DNA of 64,000 nucleotides from Aestuariivirga sp. (GCF_020252395.1 NZ_JADCDB010000021.1:62001-126000), one strand, 5' to 3'. Numbered from the stretch's first letter, positions 33,157 to 42,823 are shown. The notes: generated by a model not told the origin, from the letters alone. Translations and numbers: made by a program.

Positions 33157-33258
33157 GCAACCGCGGAGGGTTGCGAAATTTTGTTGCGCGACGCGGGAAG
33201 CCGGGATGCGGACACGAAAGGGACATAATTGGGCAAGCGTTGCGGAATTTTGTTGCCC
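33157..33258. promoter_or_regulatory. Two 17-base direct repeats upstream of xsc
   Basis: TTGCGAAATTTTGTTGC at 33171-33187 recurs at 33240-33256 as TTGCGGAATTTTGTTGC, 16 of 17 bases identical and 69 bases apart. Each is next to inverted partners (GCAACC before the first; GGGCAA at 33231 paired with TTGCCC at 33253). Paired regulator sites for xsc or for the divergent Sel1 gene are plausible; the style recalls Lrp/AsnC sites. Confidence 0.45.
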
Positions 33259-33282
33259 AACCAGGCGGCCACACACTCCCTG

Positions 33283-33365
33283 CCGTCAGCCCGGCGAAAG
33301 CTGGGATCCAGCTCTCCGCAGGGCCGATGCCCGAAGCTGGACCCCAGCTTTCGCTGGGGTGACGG
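33283..33365. repeat. 83-base imperfect inverted repeat (intergenic repeat unit)
   Basis: Left arm CCGTCAGCCCGGCGAAAGCT continuing to 33312 pairs with a right arm 33336-33365 that ends TTTCGCTGGGGTGACGG. The core CGAAAGCTGGG recurs in a fragment at 42783-42810, so this is a dispersed intergenic element. Apart from this and the direct repeats, the 530-base gap 32957-33485 shows no gene. Confidence 0.7.
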
Positions 33366-33485
33366 TTCTTTGGTAAGAGACTGGCCCTATTGCCCTGCCC
33401 CGCCCCCTGGCCTAGAGGTGAAGTCGCGTCGATGCCGTCACCGGGTCCGCTTGGGGCCGGCGCGATCTTGCACAGGAGTTTTCCG

Positions 33486-34112
33486 ATGACCTTCGATCTG
33501 CGCGCCGGCGGCCTGGCGCTTGCCATCATGGCCGCCTCGAGCGGTCTGGCCTGGGCCGATGCCTATCAGGACGGGCTCACCGCCTTCCAGGGCGAGGACT
33601 ATGCCAAGGCGCTGTCGCTGCTGCTGCCCTATGCCAAGGATGGCAATGCGGAAGCCGCCTACCTCATCGGCGAAATGTATGGGCCGCGCAGCTGGGGCCA
33701 GAAGGGCGAGAACCGCAACGGCGTGGAGCTGGACAACAAACAGGCCATCTTCTGGTGGGGCGAAGCCGCCAAGACGGGCAATGTGGAAGCCCAGCTGAGG
33801 CTCGGCTGGTGGCTGATGAAGGGCCAGGACGTGGTGAAACAGGACGAGGCGGCGGGCATGAACTGGCTGCTGCTGGCGGCGAACCAGGGCGAGCCGCAGG
33901 CCCAGTACGAGGTGGGGCTTGCCTATTGGAAGGGCCGCGGCGTGAAGCCGGACCCGATCGCCGCCTACATGTGGCTCGACCTCTGCGCCAACGAGCCGGG
34001 CTTCGACAATGCCGCCAGTTACCGCGACCAGATCGCCCAGGGCATGACGGAAGACCAGGTGAAGCAGGCCAGGCTGATGGTGCAGGCCTTCACGCCGAAG
34101 ATCGCGAAGTAA
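33486..34112 (+). CDS. Sel1-repeat (TPR-like) secreted protein
   Basis: A 208-residue protein with a signal peptide (cleavage after AWA near 24) and about four Sel1-like repeats: YAKALSLLLPYAKDGNAEAA, a repeat around QAIFWWGEAAKTGNVEAQ, one around EAAGMNWLLLAANQGEPQAQ, and a last one around DPIAAYMWLDLCANE. Sel1 repeats mediate protein contacts, often in envelope or signalling complexes. ATG 33486 follows CAGGAGTTTTCCG. The stop codon overlaps the start of a 30-residue membrane peptide. Confidence 0.85.
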   Translation: MTFDLRAGGLALAIMAASSGLAWADAYQDGLTAFQGEDYAKALSLLLPYAKDGNAEAAYLIGEMYGPRSWGQKGENRNGVELDNKQAIFWWGEAAKTGNVEAQLRLGWWLMKGQDVVKQDEAAGMNWLLLAANQGEPQAQYEVGLAYWKGRGVKPDPIAAYMWLDLCANEPGFDNAASYRDQIAQGMTEDQVKQARLMVQAFTPKIAK

Positions 34113-34204
34113 TGATCCTGCATCAGTTCACCGCCAGGCACTGGGTGATCGCCTGCATCATCATCCTGATCGCGGTGGGAGCGTTTGCGGCGAGCTGGGC
34201 GTAA
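34112..34204 (+). CDS. 30-residue single-TM membrane peptide overlapping the Sel1 gene
   Basis: ATG at 34112 shares one base with the Sel1 gene's TAA stop, in the TAATG coupling arrangement. The product, MILHQFTARHW followed by VIACIIILIAVGAFAASWA, has a short amphipathic head with two histidines and one transmembrane helix. Translation coupling makes expression plausible. No homologue is recognised; it could be a membrane anchor partner for the exported Sel1 protein. Confidence 0.45.
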   Translation: MILHQFTARHWVIACIIILIAVGAFAASWA

Positions 34205-34330
34205 TCATCTTCTCCAGCGCCAGCGGGAGAAGACCCCGCTGCGATCAGCAGCGGGAGATGAGGGGGAGTGAAGCCTGCTGCTGGTGACTGCCTGACTTCC
34301 CCTCACTGGCCCCAACTGCGTTGGGGCGTT

Positions 34331-34351
34331 CTCTCCCGCTTTGCGGGAGAG
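34331..34351. terminator. Hairpin between convergent genes
   Basis: CTCTCCCGC (34331-34339) pairs with GCGGGAGAG (34343-34351) around TTT, a 9-bp perfect stem in the gap between the convergent membrane-peptide and methyltransferase genes. A second stem, CAGCGGG/CCCGCTG at 34221-34241, lies nearby. Neither has a strong T-run. Confidence 0.5.
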
Positions 34352-34366
34352 ATTGTTGTGGGGGGC

Positions 34367-35482
34367 TCAGGGCAGCGCCGGTGTGCGATAGAGAGAGACC
34401 CGCAGGCCGCCGTTGAGGACGGGCGGCGCGATAGGAAGAAATGGCAGCGCCGTGGCCCGCGCCAGCGCGGCATCGGCGGTGATGAGGCCCACGCGCCAGC
34501 CGGAGAAGCGCTGCTTCAGCACCTTTCCCAGCGCGCCGTAGAGCGCGAACAAGGGTTTCTTGTCGCCGATGCGCGCGCCATAGGGCGGGTTGACGATGAC
34601 GAGGCCGGGCGGGCCTTGCGGGGCCACGAGATCGCTCACCGATTGCTGCCTGAATTGCGTGAAGGCGGAGACGCCGGCGCGCTTCGCGTTCTCCGTTGCC
34701 ATGCGGATGGCGCCCGCATCGCGGTCGCTGCCGAAGAAGGTGAAGGTTGGCTGGCGGGGCGAGGCTGCTGCCTTCATCGAGTCCCACATCGCGGCATCGA
34801 AGGTGGCGAGCTTCTCGAAGGCGAAGGACCGCGTGCGGCCGGGAGCGAGATGAGCCGCGATCTCCGCGGCCTCGATGACGAAGGTGCCGGAGCCGCACAT
34901 CGGGTCCACCACCGGCTCATCTCCGGTGAAGCCGCATTGGCGCAGGAAGAGAGCCGCGAGCGTTTCACGCAAGGGCGCCTTGCCCACGCCCGCCTTGTGG
35001 CCGCGCTTGTGCAGCGACTCTCCCGAGCTGTCGATGCTCAGCGTGCACAGATCGTCCTCGATGCGGGCCTTGACGATCACCTCCGCATCGTCACGGAGCG
35101 GTGCGTCGAACTCCTCCGCGATGGCGCGCGCGATGCGCTGGACCACCGCGCCCGAATGATAGATCTTCGAGCGTGAGCAGCTGGCCTCGACGCGCACCGG
35201 AACATCCTTGCGCAATACATTGCCCCAGGGAAATGCACGCGCCAGCCGGTCGAGCTCCGCCAGATGCTGGACGCGGAAGGACCCGATGCGGGCCAGCACA
35301 TGGCCGCAGCCGCGAAGCACGAGATTGGCGCGCCACACGTCCTTCCACGCGCCCTTGATCATGACGCCGGCCGCCACCTGTTTTGCGGCCTTGAAGCGGT
35401 GCTGGCGCACTTCCTCGTAAAGTGCTGCCTCAAGCCCGGGCGGGGCCATGAGGAAGATGTCGAAGTCTGGGGGCGTGGCCAT
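34367..35482 (-). CDS. THUMP-domain SAM-dependent RNA methyltransferase (RlmL/Trm14-like)
   Basis: A 371-residue class I methyltransferase. An N-terminal THUMP RNA-binding region (about 1-165, starting FDIFLMAPPGLEAALYEEV) is followed by the Rossmann domain with the SAM motif DPMCGSGTFVIEAA near 195-208 and the N6-adenine/N2-guanine type catalytic motif NPPYGARIG near 302. It resembles the N-terminal half of RlmL (23S rRNA m2G2445) and archaeal/eukaryal Trm14/TRMT11-type tRNA enzymes. Monocistronic; target base not assignable. Confidence 0.9.
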   Translation of the reverse strand: MATPPDFDIFLMAPPGLEAALYEEVRQHRFKAAKQVAAGVMIKGAWKDVWRANLVLRGCGHVLARIGSFRVQHLAELDRLARAFPWGNVLRKDVPVRVEASCSRSKIYHSGAVVQRIARAIAEEFDAPLRDDAEVIVKARIEDDLCTLSIDSSGESLHKRGHKAGVGKAPLRETLAALFLRQCGFTGDEPVVDPMCGSGTFVIEAAEIAAHLAPGRTRSFAFEKLATFDAAMWDSMKAAASPRQPTFTFFGSDRDAGAIRMATENAKRAGVSAFTQFRQQSVSDLVAPQGPPGLVIVNPPYGARIGDKKPLFALYGALGKVLKQRFSGWRVGLITADAALARATALPFLPIAPPVLNGGLRVSLYRTPALP

Positions 35483-35551
35483 GCCGAGCGCTTATCGCGA
35501 AAGCCCCGGCGGGGCGACTGTTTTTCAAATGGGATTGAACGGGCAGCTGCG

Positions 35552-36304
35552 TCAATCGCGGGGCGGCAACCCTAGCATGCGGCGCATGTGGGCGAGGATC
35601 AGGCCGCGGCCGCGCGCGCCCGTTTCGGCAGAGGCGTCATGGGCGCTGGCGGTGTACCAGCGCTCGGTGTCGCGTTTTTCCATGTCCACCGCCTCCGGGC
35701 ACAGGGCGAGCATCAGCGAGGTCTCGCCCTCGCCCGCGTGGTCGAAGGGATATTGGTCGATGGTCTCGCGCGTCATGAGGGGGTGGATCTTGATCCAGTT
35801 GAAGGGATCGCTGCCCCACGCCTGGTGGGCGTAGTAACCCGCCATCTTCGCATCGCCCCACCAGCCTTCGCCGCGCGTCTTCTCGAGGAAGGCAAAGATC
35901 GCCTGGCGGGCGCCGAATTTGAAGGCAAGATCAGTGGGCATGCCGGTGGCGAAATTCTCCGTCTGGTGATGGATGAAGGCATGGATGTTGCGGAAGCCGA
36001 CGCGCATGAGACCGGTGAACAGCTCGCGCGCGAAGAGATGAAGGGCAGTCGAATCGACCTGCACCGAACCGGTGCCCTCCGGCGGCTCCACCGCATAGCT
36101 CGCCGCGCCATAATAGAAGGGCGGCAGAATGACGATTTCGGCCTCCTGTTCGAGGAGGTCCAGCGCGCGGGTGACGGCCAGCGTATCCATGCCGACGGCC
36201 ATATGCTCGCCGTGATATTCGAGCACGCCCAAGGGCAGGACGACGGGTGTATTGGCCGCGATCGCCGCGCGGATCTGGTGGGGGAGCATCATTTCATAGC
36301 GCAT
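35552..36304 (-). CDS. Creatininase family protein
   Basis: A 250-residue metal-dependent amidohydrolase of the creatininase fold. The first metal motif is GVLEYHGEHMAVGMD (E29, H31, H34, D40), and the later HAGEGETSLMLAL supplies the second metal-binding glutamate. The family includes creatinine amidohydrolase, MftE peptidases and formamide hydrolases. ATG 36304 has AAAGGATTTCC upstream. It is divergent from the sugar ABC-transporter ATPase, so it may share its promoter region, but a functional link is not established. Confidence 0.85.
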   Translation of the reverse strand: MRYEMMLPHQIRAAIAANTPVVLPLGVLEYHGEHMAVGMDTLAVTRALDLLEQEAEIVILPPFYYGAASYAVEPPEGTGSVQVDSTALHLFARELFTGLMRVGFRNIHAFIHHQTENFATGMPTDLAFKFGARQAIFAFLEKTRGEGWWGDAKMAGYYAHQAWGSDPFNWIKIHPLMTRETIDQYPFDHAGEGETSLMLALCPEAVDMEKRDTERWYTASAHDASAETGARGRGLILAHMRRMLGLPPRD

Positions 36305-36411
36305 GGAAATCCTTTGGCGAGGAAGCACTCGACGGAGTGGAAAAGCTGCCCTAGTCTCCGCCCTCGGCAAGCGGGGCGCAAGACCCCAGGCAGGTTCAAG
36401 GGGGGCGTGAC

Positions 36412-37470
<1,059 letters not shown>

Positions 37471-37475
37471 GAGAG

Positions 37476-37563
37476 GAGCGAATAGCGAATAGTGGGTGAG
37501 GCACAGTGTTCGATATTTCATCTCCGGGATTTGAAAACCCTATTCGCTACCCGCTATTCGCTC
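37476..37563. repeat. Inverted repeat of GCGAATAG units
   Basis: GAGCGAATAGCGAATAGTGG (37476-37495) is mirrored by CCCTATTCGCTACCCGCTAT through to CTC at 37562, with a loop of about 42 bases. Small GCGAATAG/CTATTCGC units of this kind recur between genes in Rhizobiales. It could end the ATPase transcript. The rest of the 312-base gap holds the promoter described next. Confidence 0.55.
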
Positions 37564-37645
37564 CCAACCCCGCCGCTTGTGCGCCGCACATATTGCGGTG
37601 CACGACAAGTTGACCGCGGCGTGCCTGTTTCGCGCTTGCGCTTCG

Positions 37646-37673
37646 TTGACTTTGCAAATCGCTGTTGCATAGT
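37646..37673 (+). promoter_or_regulatory. Promoter and operator candidate for the sugar-binding-protein operon
   Basis: TTGACT (37646-37651) and CATAGT (37668-37673) are spaced 16 bases. Inside the spacer TGCAA (37653-37657) and TTGCA (37665-37669) form an inverted repeat, the place a LacI-type repressor would bind. The start codon is 109 bases downstream. Confidence 0.45.
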
Positions 37674-37781
37674 CGGCGCGGCGTTCCACCACGATCCCTG
37701 TGAGCCTCATGAAAAAAGCGAGGCAGCCGGGAGAGATATCGCAACAACCTGCAACGGACGCTCCAGGGAGGACCCGAACTC

Positions 37782-39428
37782 ATGAGAATCGATCTCTACA
37801 ACTACATGCTGAGCCGCCGCGCCATGCTGAAGGGCGCGGCCGGTGCGGCCGCCATGGCCGCCGTGGGCGGCCCGGCGCTGAACGTCTCCACCGCTTTCGC
37901 GCAGGACGACATTCGCGCCGCCATCCTGAAAATCCCCGGCGTGGGCAAGGGCCAGCCGACGGATGCCGACTGGCAGAAGGTCGGCGAGATGACCCTTGGG
38001 CCGACGAAGCAGAACGTGCAGGAAGGCGAGTTCAAGGGCGTCGAACTGTCGTTCATGGGCCTCAACAACCAGAACGTCCATAACGTGCTGTTCCGCGGCC
38101 TGTCCAAGGCCTGGGCGGACTACACCGGCGCCACCATCAACTGGATCGACCTGGCGCAGGCCGACTATAACGCGCGCCTGCAACAGTCGATCGCCACCGG
38201 CACGGTGGACTTCGACGTCATTGAAATGGGCGCCCCCTTCGAGGGCGACGTCTGCGGCAAGGGCCTTGCCTCCGAGATGCCGGACTGGGTCAAGAAGCAG
38301 ATCGACATGGATGACTATGTCGGTTACCTCAAGGCCCCCGTCGGCACCTGGGACGGCAAGACCTATCGCGTCTCCTGCGACGGCGACTGCCATAACTTCA
38401 ACTACCGTTCCGACGTGTTCGAGAACGCGGCGCTTGCCGAGGAGTGGAAGAAGGCTGGCGGCCAGGGCGACTGGAAGGCGCCGCGCACGTGGCAGGAGGT
38501 CAATGCCGCGACCAAGTTCCTGAAAGGCAAGCAGATCGACGGCCAGGACCTTTATGGCTATCTCGATCCGGCCAAGGGCTGGGGCGGCTTCGGCTTCTAC
38601 TTCCTCGGAAGCCGCGCCACGGCTTACGTGAAGCACCCCGACTCCAAGGCCTTCCTGTTCGAACCGGACACGATGAAGCCGATGGTCAACAACCCCGGCT
38701 GGGTGCGCGCCATCCAAGACGTGCTGGACTGCCTGCCCTTCGAGCCGGCCGACCAGCTCAACGCCGACCCCGGCACCACGGGCTTCCAGCAGTTCCTCGC
38801 CGGCACGGGCTCCATGCTCTCCTGGTGGGGCGACATCGGCTCGAACGTCAACACCAATGACAGCTCCGTCATCCAGGGCAAGACGGCCTTCGACATTCTG
38901 CCCGGCTCGCCGGATGTCTATAACCATGCCGCCGGCAAGTGGGAGACGCTCGCGTCGGGACCGAACTACGCGCCGAACATGGCCTATATCGGCTGGGGCA
39001 TCTATGTGATGGCCCGCGTCGATGCCGACCCGAAGAAGCAGAAGGCAGCCTGGTCGCTTGCGGCTCACTTGGGCGGCAAGGACATCTCGCTGTGGATGGC
39101 GGCCTATCCGTCGGGCTTCCAGCCCTACCGCCAGAGCCACTTCAACATTCCGGAGTGGGTGGGGGCGGGCTATGACGAGAAGTTCATCGCGAACTACCTC
39201 GCCTCGCAGGCCAATTCCTACAACCACCCGAATGCCGCGATCGAGCCGCGCATCCCCGGCATCTTCCAGTATTATTCGGAAGCCGAGGATATTCTCTCCA
39301 ACATCTACGCCGGCAAGATGACGGCGCAGGCGGGCGCCGACGCCATCGCCGCCGCCTGGGAGAAGCGCACCGACCAGCTCGGCCGCGACAACCAGATCAA
39401 GCTCTACAAGAAGTCGCTCGGCATGTAA
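37782..39428 (+). CDS. ABC transporter sugar substrate-binding protein, Tat-type signal
   Basis: A 548-residue extracellular solute-binding protein of the COG1653 type, longer than the usual 410-450. The leader MRIDLYNYMLSRRAMLKGA has RR at 12-13 and cleavage is likely after AFA near 40. The region GSMLSWWGDIGSN and the C-terminal AAWEKRTDQLG fit carbohydrate/polyol binders. A strong terminator-like hairpin follows, which would favour high expression relative to the permeases. Substrate not assignable. Confidence 0.88.
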   Translation: MRIDLYNYMLSRRAMLKGAAGAAAMAAVGGPALNVSTAFAQDDIRAAILKIPGVGKGQPTDADWQKVGEMTLGPTKQNVQEGEFKGVELSFMGLNNQNVHNVLFRGLSKAWADYTGATINWIDLAQADYNARLQQSIATGTVDFDVIEMGAPFEGDVCGKGLASEMPDWVKKQIDMDDYVGYLKAPVGTWDGKTYRVSCDGDCHNFNYRSDVFENAALAEEWKKAGGQGDWKAPRTWQEVNAATKFLKGKQIDGQDLYGYLDPAKGWGGFGFYFLGSRATAYVKHPDSKAFLFEPDTMKPMVNNPGWVRAIQDVLDCLPFEPADQLNADPGTTGFQQFLAGTGSMLSWWGDIGSNVNTNDSSVIQGKTAFDILPGSPDVYNHAAGKWETLASGPNYAPNMAYIGWGIYVMARVDADPKKQKAAWSLAAHLGGKDISLWMAAYPSGFQPYRQSHFNIPEWVGAGYDEKFIANYLASQANSYNHPNAAIEPRIPGIFQYYSEAEDILSNIYAGKMTAQAGADAIAAAWEKRTDQLGRDNQIKLYKKSLGM

Positions 39429-39440
39429 GCCACGCGAGGG

Positions 39441-39474
39441 GGCCGGCAGCGCGCCATGCTGCCGGCCCTTTTTC
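39441..39474 (+). terminator. Intrinsic (partial) terminator between binding protein and permease genes
   Basis: GGCCGGCAGC (39441-39450) pairs perfectly with GCTGCCGGCC (39458-39467) around a 7-base loop, followed by CTTTTTC. It lies inside the operon, so readthrough must occur for the permeases. Confidence 0.8.
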
Positions 39475-39503
39475 ATTTCTCGGAAGGACCTTTTTTCCGC
39501 TCC

Positions 39504-40613
39504 ATGACCTCTTCCGCCGCAGCCACGGGCCACGAGGCCGTCGCACAGCATGTCCCGCCCGGACGCCAACGGCTGGGGAGCCTGCTGATCCGCGGGGCGA
39601 CGCTGCTGCTCTGTGCGATTGCGGCCGTGCAGCTTCTCTATGTGACGGGATATTTTTCCTGGGGCTTTTCCAACTGGCAGCCTGTGTTTCTGGCCTATAT
39701 CGCGTGGAGTATCGCCTTCTGCTGGGGTTTGGTGCTGCGCGACGGGGAGGCAGGCTGGCGCGCCGTATTCGTGCTGCCCGCCGTGTTCTTCACGCTCGCC
39801 CTCGTCATCTTCCCCACATTTTTCGGATTCTACATCGCCTTCTCCGACTGGAACCTGCAATCGGCCGGCGGGCGCAGCTTCAACGGGCTGGCCAATTTCT
39901 GGCAGCTGATCGCCGATCCCTATTTCTGGAACGCGCTCGGCAACATGGTGTTCTATGTGGCGACCGTGATCGTGCAGTACGCGATCGCCTTCGGCCTTGC
40001 CATGCTGCTCAACGCCGACATCAAGGCGCAGAAGTTCTTCCGCGTCGCCTTCCTGCTGCCATTCATGCTCTCTCCCGTTGCGGTGAGCTGGATGATCGGC
40101 AAGTCGATGCTGGAATACCGCTTCGGCCCCGTCACCAACCTGCTGCGCTGGCTCGGCTGGGAACAGCCCACACTGCTGACCACGCCCTGGCTCGCCAAGA
40201 CGACGATCGCGCTGATGGATGCCTGGGTGTGGATCCCCTTCATGATGATCATGATCCTGGCCGGCCTGCAGGCGCTCCCCAAGGACGTGCAGGAGGCGGC
40301 AAAAGTCGACGGCGCCACCGGCTGGCAGGGCTTCTGGCAGATCACATTCCCGCTGATGCTGCCGGTCTCGGTCACCACCATCGTGCTGCGCATCATCTTC
40401 CAGCTGAAGCTTGCCGACATCGTGATCAACACCACATCCGGCGGTCCGGGCGGGGCCACCGACACGATCTCGAGCTATATCTTCCGCGTCTACAAGGACC
40501 GCTCCAACGTCGGCTATGGCACGATGATCGCCGAGGTCTATCTGATCCTCATCATCATCTTCGTGGCGCTGCTGCTGAAGTTCACCAGCCGCTACATGCA
40601 GAGGGCAACGTGA
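39504..40613 (+). CDS. Sugar ABC transporter permease (MalF/UgpA type, extended N-terminus)
   Basis: A 369-residue permease with the EAA loop EAAKVDGATGWQGFWQITFP. Two extra N-terminal helices (about 25-50 and 58-77) precede the six core helices. ATG 39504 lies after CGGAAGGACC at a longish distance; no better start is seen. Its stop overlaps the start of the second permease. Confidence 0.9.
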   Translation: MTSSAAATGHEAVAQHVPPGRQRLGSLLIRGATLLLCAIAAVQLLYVTGYFSWGFSNWQPVFLAYIAWSIAFCWGLVLRDGEAGWRAVFVLPAVFFTLALVIFPTFFGFYIAFSDWNLQSAGGRSFNGLANFWQLIADPYFWNALGNMVFYVATVIVQYAIAFGLAMLLNADIKAQKFFRVAFLLPFMLSPVAVSWMIGKSMLEYRFGPVTNLLRWLGWEQPTLLTTPWLAKTTIALMDAWVWIPFMMIMILAGLQALPKDVQEAAKVDGATGWQGFWQITFPLMLPVSVTTIVLRIIFQLKLADIVINTTSGGPGGATDTISSYIFRVYKDRSNVGYGTMIAEVYLILIIIFVALLLKFTSRYMQRAT

Positions 40614-41482
40614 TGCCCCATGCCCTGAAGCGCATCCTCATCTATGCGGCGCTGATCCTGTGGACGATCATTGCGCTGTTCCCGATTTTCTGGACCTTCT
40701 CCACCACCTTCAAGGTGGCGAAAGACGTGCAGATGGGCAACATCATCCCCTGGGTGGACTACAAGCCCAACTGGCTGGGCCTGCGCGCCATCGGGCTTTC
40801 GCCCGACACGATCTTCACCGAGTCGACGCCCCGCGCCGAATTCATCAAGCGCTTCTGGAACTCGATCCAGGCCTCGGTGGGGGCTTCAATCCTGGCGCTG
40901 ATCCTGGGCTCCATGGCGGCCTATGGCCTGAGCCGCTTCTCCTACCGCTGGAAGATCTGGAAGAACCGCGACATCTCGTTCTTCTTCCTCTCCCAGCTCA
41001 TCCTGCCGCCCGTGGTCCTCGCGATGCCCTTCCTCGTGCTCTACAAGGAGCTCGCACTCCTCGACTCCATGGTGGGGCTGATCCTCATCTACACGCTGTC
41101 GGTGCTGCCCATCGTGATCTGGATCATGAAGGATCAGTTCGACACCATTCCGCAGGAGCTGGAACAGGCGGCCCTGGTCGACGGCTGCTCCACCTGGGGC
41201 GCCTTCTTCCGCATTATCCTGCCCATCGCATTGCCAGGCATGGTGGCGGCCTTCATCCTCTCCGTCATCCTGTGCTGGAACGAGTATTTCTTCGCCGCGC
41301 TGCTGACCTCGAGCTACGCCAAGACGCTGCCGGTGATGGTGGCGAGCCAGACGGGCTCCCAGGGCATCTCGTGGTGGTCGATGGCCGCACTGTCGTCCGC
41401 CGCCATCCTGCCGCTGATCGTCATCGGCGTGTTCCTCGAGCGCTACATCGTGAAAGGGCTGACCTCGGGGTCGGTGAAGTAG
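40613..41482 (+). CDS. Sugar ABC transporter permease (MalG/UgpE type)
   Basis: A 289-residue permease with six helices and the EAA loop EQAALVDGCSTWGAFFRIILP, and the family's C-terminal ERYIVKGLTSGSVK. It overlaps the first permease by one base (TGATG). Last gene of the importer operon; it converges on the AhpD-like gene with a 6-base gap. Confidence 0.92.
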   Translation: MPHALKRILIYAALILWTIIALFPIFWTFSTTFKVAKDVQMGNIIPWVDYKPNWLGLRAIGLSPDTIFTESTPRAEFIKRFWNSIQASVGASILALILGSMAAYGLSRFSYRWKIWKNRDISFFFLSQLILPPVVLAMPFLVLYKELALLDSMVGLILIYTLSVLPIVIWIMKDQFDTIPQELEQAALVDGCSTWGAFFRIILPIALPGMVAAFILSVILCWNEYFFAALLTSSYAKTLPVMVASQTGSQGISWWSMAALSSAAILPLIVIGVFLERYIVKGLTSGSVK

Positions 41483-41488
41483 GCCGCC

Positions 41489-41884
41489 TTACGCCTTGAA
41501 GCGGCCGTCCGGTTCCACCTGCAGCGCATGGGCCAGCGCGTTGGTCTGGCTGGCCAGCGCCACCACGCGCAGGAGCTCCGCGTGCTGGCCCGGCGTCATG
41601 CCCCTGGCGCGTGCCGCTGCCGTGTGGGAGTGGACGCAGTAGCTGCAGCCATTGACGGTGGAGACCGCCACATAGATCAGCTCCTTCACCAGCGGGTCCA
41701 GCTCGCCCGGCGCCATTACCTCCTGCACGCGCTCCCAGGTGGATTTGAGAAGGGCCGGGTCATGCGCGAGCGCGCGCCAGAAATTGTTGACGTAATCCGT
41801 GTTGCGCCTCGCGCGGATGTCGTCGAAGACGGCGCGGGCTTCCGCCCCCACCGCCTCGTCGTCGAGCAAGGGAAGCGTTGCCAT
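41489..41884 (-). CDS. AhpD-like carboxymuconolactone decarboxylase/peroxidase family protein
   Basis: A 131-residue all-helical protein with the AhpD active-site set E68, C80, C83 and H87 (GCSYCVHSHTAAA). The CxxC form suggests thiol peroxidase activity rather than lactone decarboxylation. Its start overlaps the stop of the Tat-exported cyclase gene, so they are co-transcribed. Confidence 0.88.
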   Translation of the reverse strand: MATLPLLDDEAVGAEARAVFDDIRARRNTDYVNNFWRALAHDPALLKSTWERVQEVMAPGELDPLVKELIYVAVSTVNGCSYCVHSHTAAARARGMTPGQHAELLRVVALASQTNALAHALQVEPDGRFKA

Positions 41885-42699
41885 CAGAAGGCCGCCATCA
41901 CGCGCGCCGGGCCACCGGTGCCACCGCGGTGCTTGGGCGCGCCCACGAAGATGGTGGCGCCCTTCACCGGCAGGAGATCAAGATTGGCGACATTCTCGAT
42001 GCCATAGCGCCCGCCGGGCAGCCAGGTATTGTGCACGGCGAAATCCTGCGAGTTGCCGGGATCGAGCGACAGCGTGTCGACCGCGATGGCCGCGGCGCCG
42101 GCCTCCGCCAGGAGTTCCACCGCCTCCTTCGAGAAGCCGGGGAAGGCGAACTTGCCATCGGGCAGCGTGCGGTAGCTGGGGTCACCCACCCTGGCGGACC
42201 AGCCGGAATTCATGGCGACGCAGGCGCCCTTGGGGAGCGCGCCATTGGCCGAAACCCAGGCCTCGATATCCGCCTTGCTCACCATGGCGTTGGGATCCTC
42301 CTTCGCCTTGGCCTTGATGTCGACGATGCAGAGCGGGCAGACGAGGTTTTCCGGCGCGAGATCCGCAACCGATGTGCCATCGGCCGTGAAATGCAGCGGC
42401 GCATCGATGTGGGTGCCCGAATGCTCGAAGATGGTGAGCTTGAAGATGGTGTAGCCGTTGGTCTTGAAGTCCTCGACCTTCTCCATGGCGATGCCGGGCT
42501 TGCCATCGAAGGTGGGGAACTTGTCGTCGAAGGTGTGGGTGAGGTCGACGACCTTGCCCGAACTCTGCGCCAGCGTTTCCCGCGCGCTCACGGCGCTGGC
42601 GGCGAGTGCCGCAACCCCCGCCGCCGCCGAGCGCGCGAGGAAGGACCGGCGTGACTGGGCCTGCTGCCGCACGCCCTCGATGATACAGGCATTGCACAT
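41884..42699 (-). CDS. Cyclase-family (kynurenine formamidase-like) metal hydrolase with Tat signal
   Basis: A 271-residue protein with the cyclase motif HSGTHIDAPLHF (H93, H97, D99, H103), shared by KynB-type formamidases and isatin hydrolases. A Tat leader is present: QSRRSFLARSAAAG with RR at 17-18 and cleavage around TLAQS. I chose ATG 42699 with GGAGAAACACC upstream. Export suggests action on an extracellular amide or lactone. It forms a two-gene operon with the AhpD-like gene. This is a distant paralogue of the isatin-hydrolase-like gene at 59414. Confidence 0.85.
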   Translation of the reverse strand: MCNACIIEGVRQQAQSRRSFLARSAAAGVAALAASAVSARETLAQSSGKVVDLTHTFDDKFPTFDGKPGIAMEKVEDFKTNGYTIFKLTIFEHSGTHIDAPLHFTADGTSVADLAPENLVCPLCIVDIKAKAKEDPNAMVSKADIEAWVSANGALPKGACVAMNSGWSARVGDPSYRTLPDGKFAFPGFSKEAVELLAEAGAAAIAVDTLSLDPGNSQDFAVHNTWLPGGRYGIENVANLDLLPVKGATIFVGAPKHRGGTGGPARVMAAF

Positions 42700-42782
42700 G
42701 GTGTTTCTCCGTTGATGGACCAAGATTAAACTAGGTCAGGACTGGGGCGGTGGCAACGGGTTCACGCCCCTCCCCTCCCATT

Positions 42783-42810
42783 CGTCATTCCAGCGAAAGC
42801 TGGGACGACG
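42783..42810. repeat. Fragment of the 33283-33365 intergenic repeat
   Basis: CGTCATTCCAGCGAAAGCTG continues GGACGACG, sharing the CAGCGAAAGCTGGG core with the larger inverted repeat near 33.3 kb. It lies between the FGGY kinase and the cyclase gene. Confidence 0.5.
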
Positions 42811-42823
42811 GAACATCGAGGCT

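Noticed and set aside
33171-33256. CRISPR array
   Set aside because: Only two repeat copies, unequal context, and no cas genes in the window.
31181-33529. Longer xsc product with about 190 extra N-terminal residues
   Set aside because: The extension crosses intergenic repeats and is low-complexity, while the Xsc fold starts at ATG 32956 with a ribosome-binding site.
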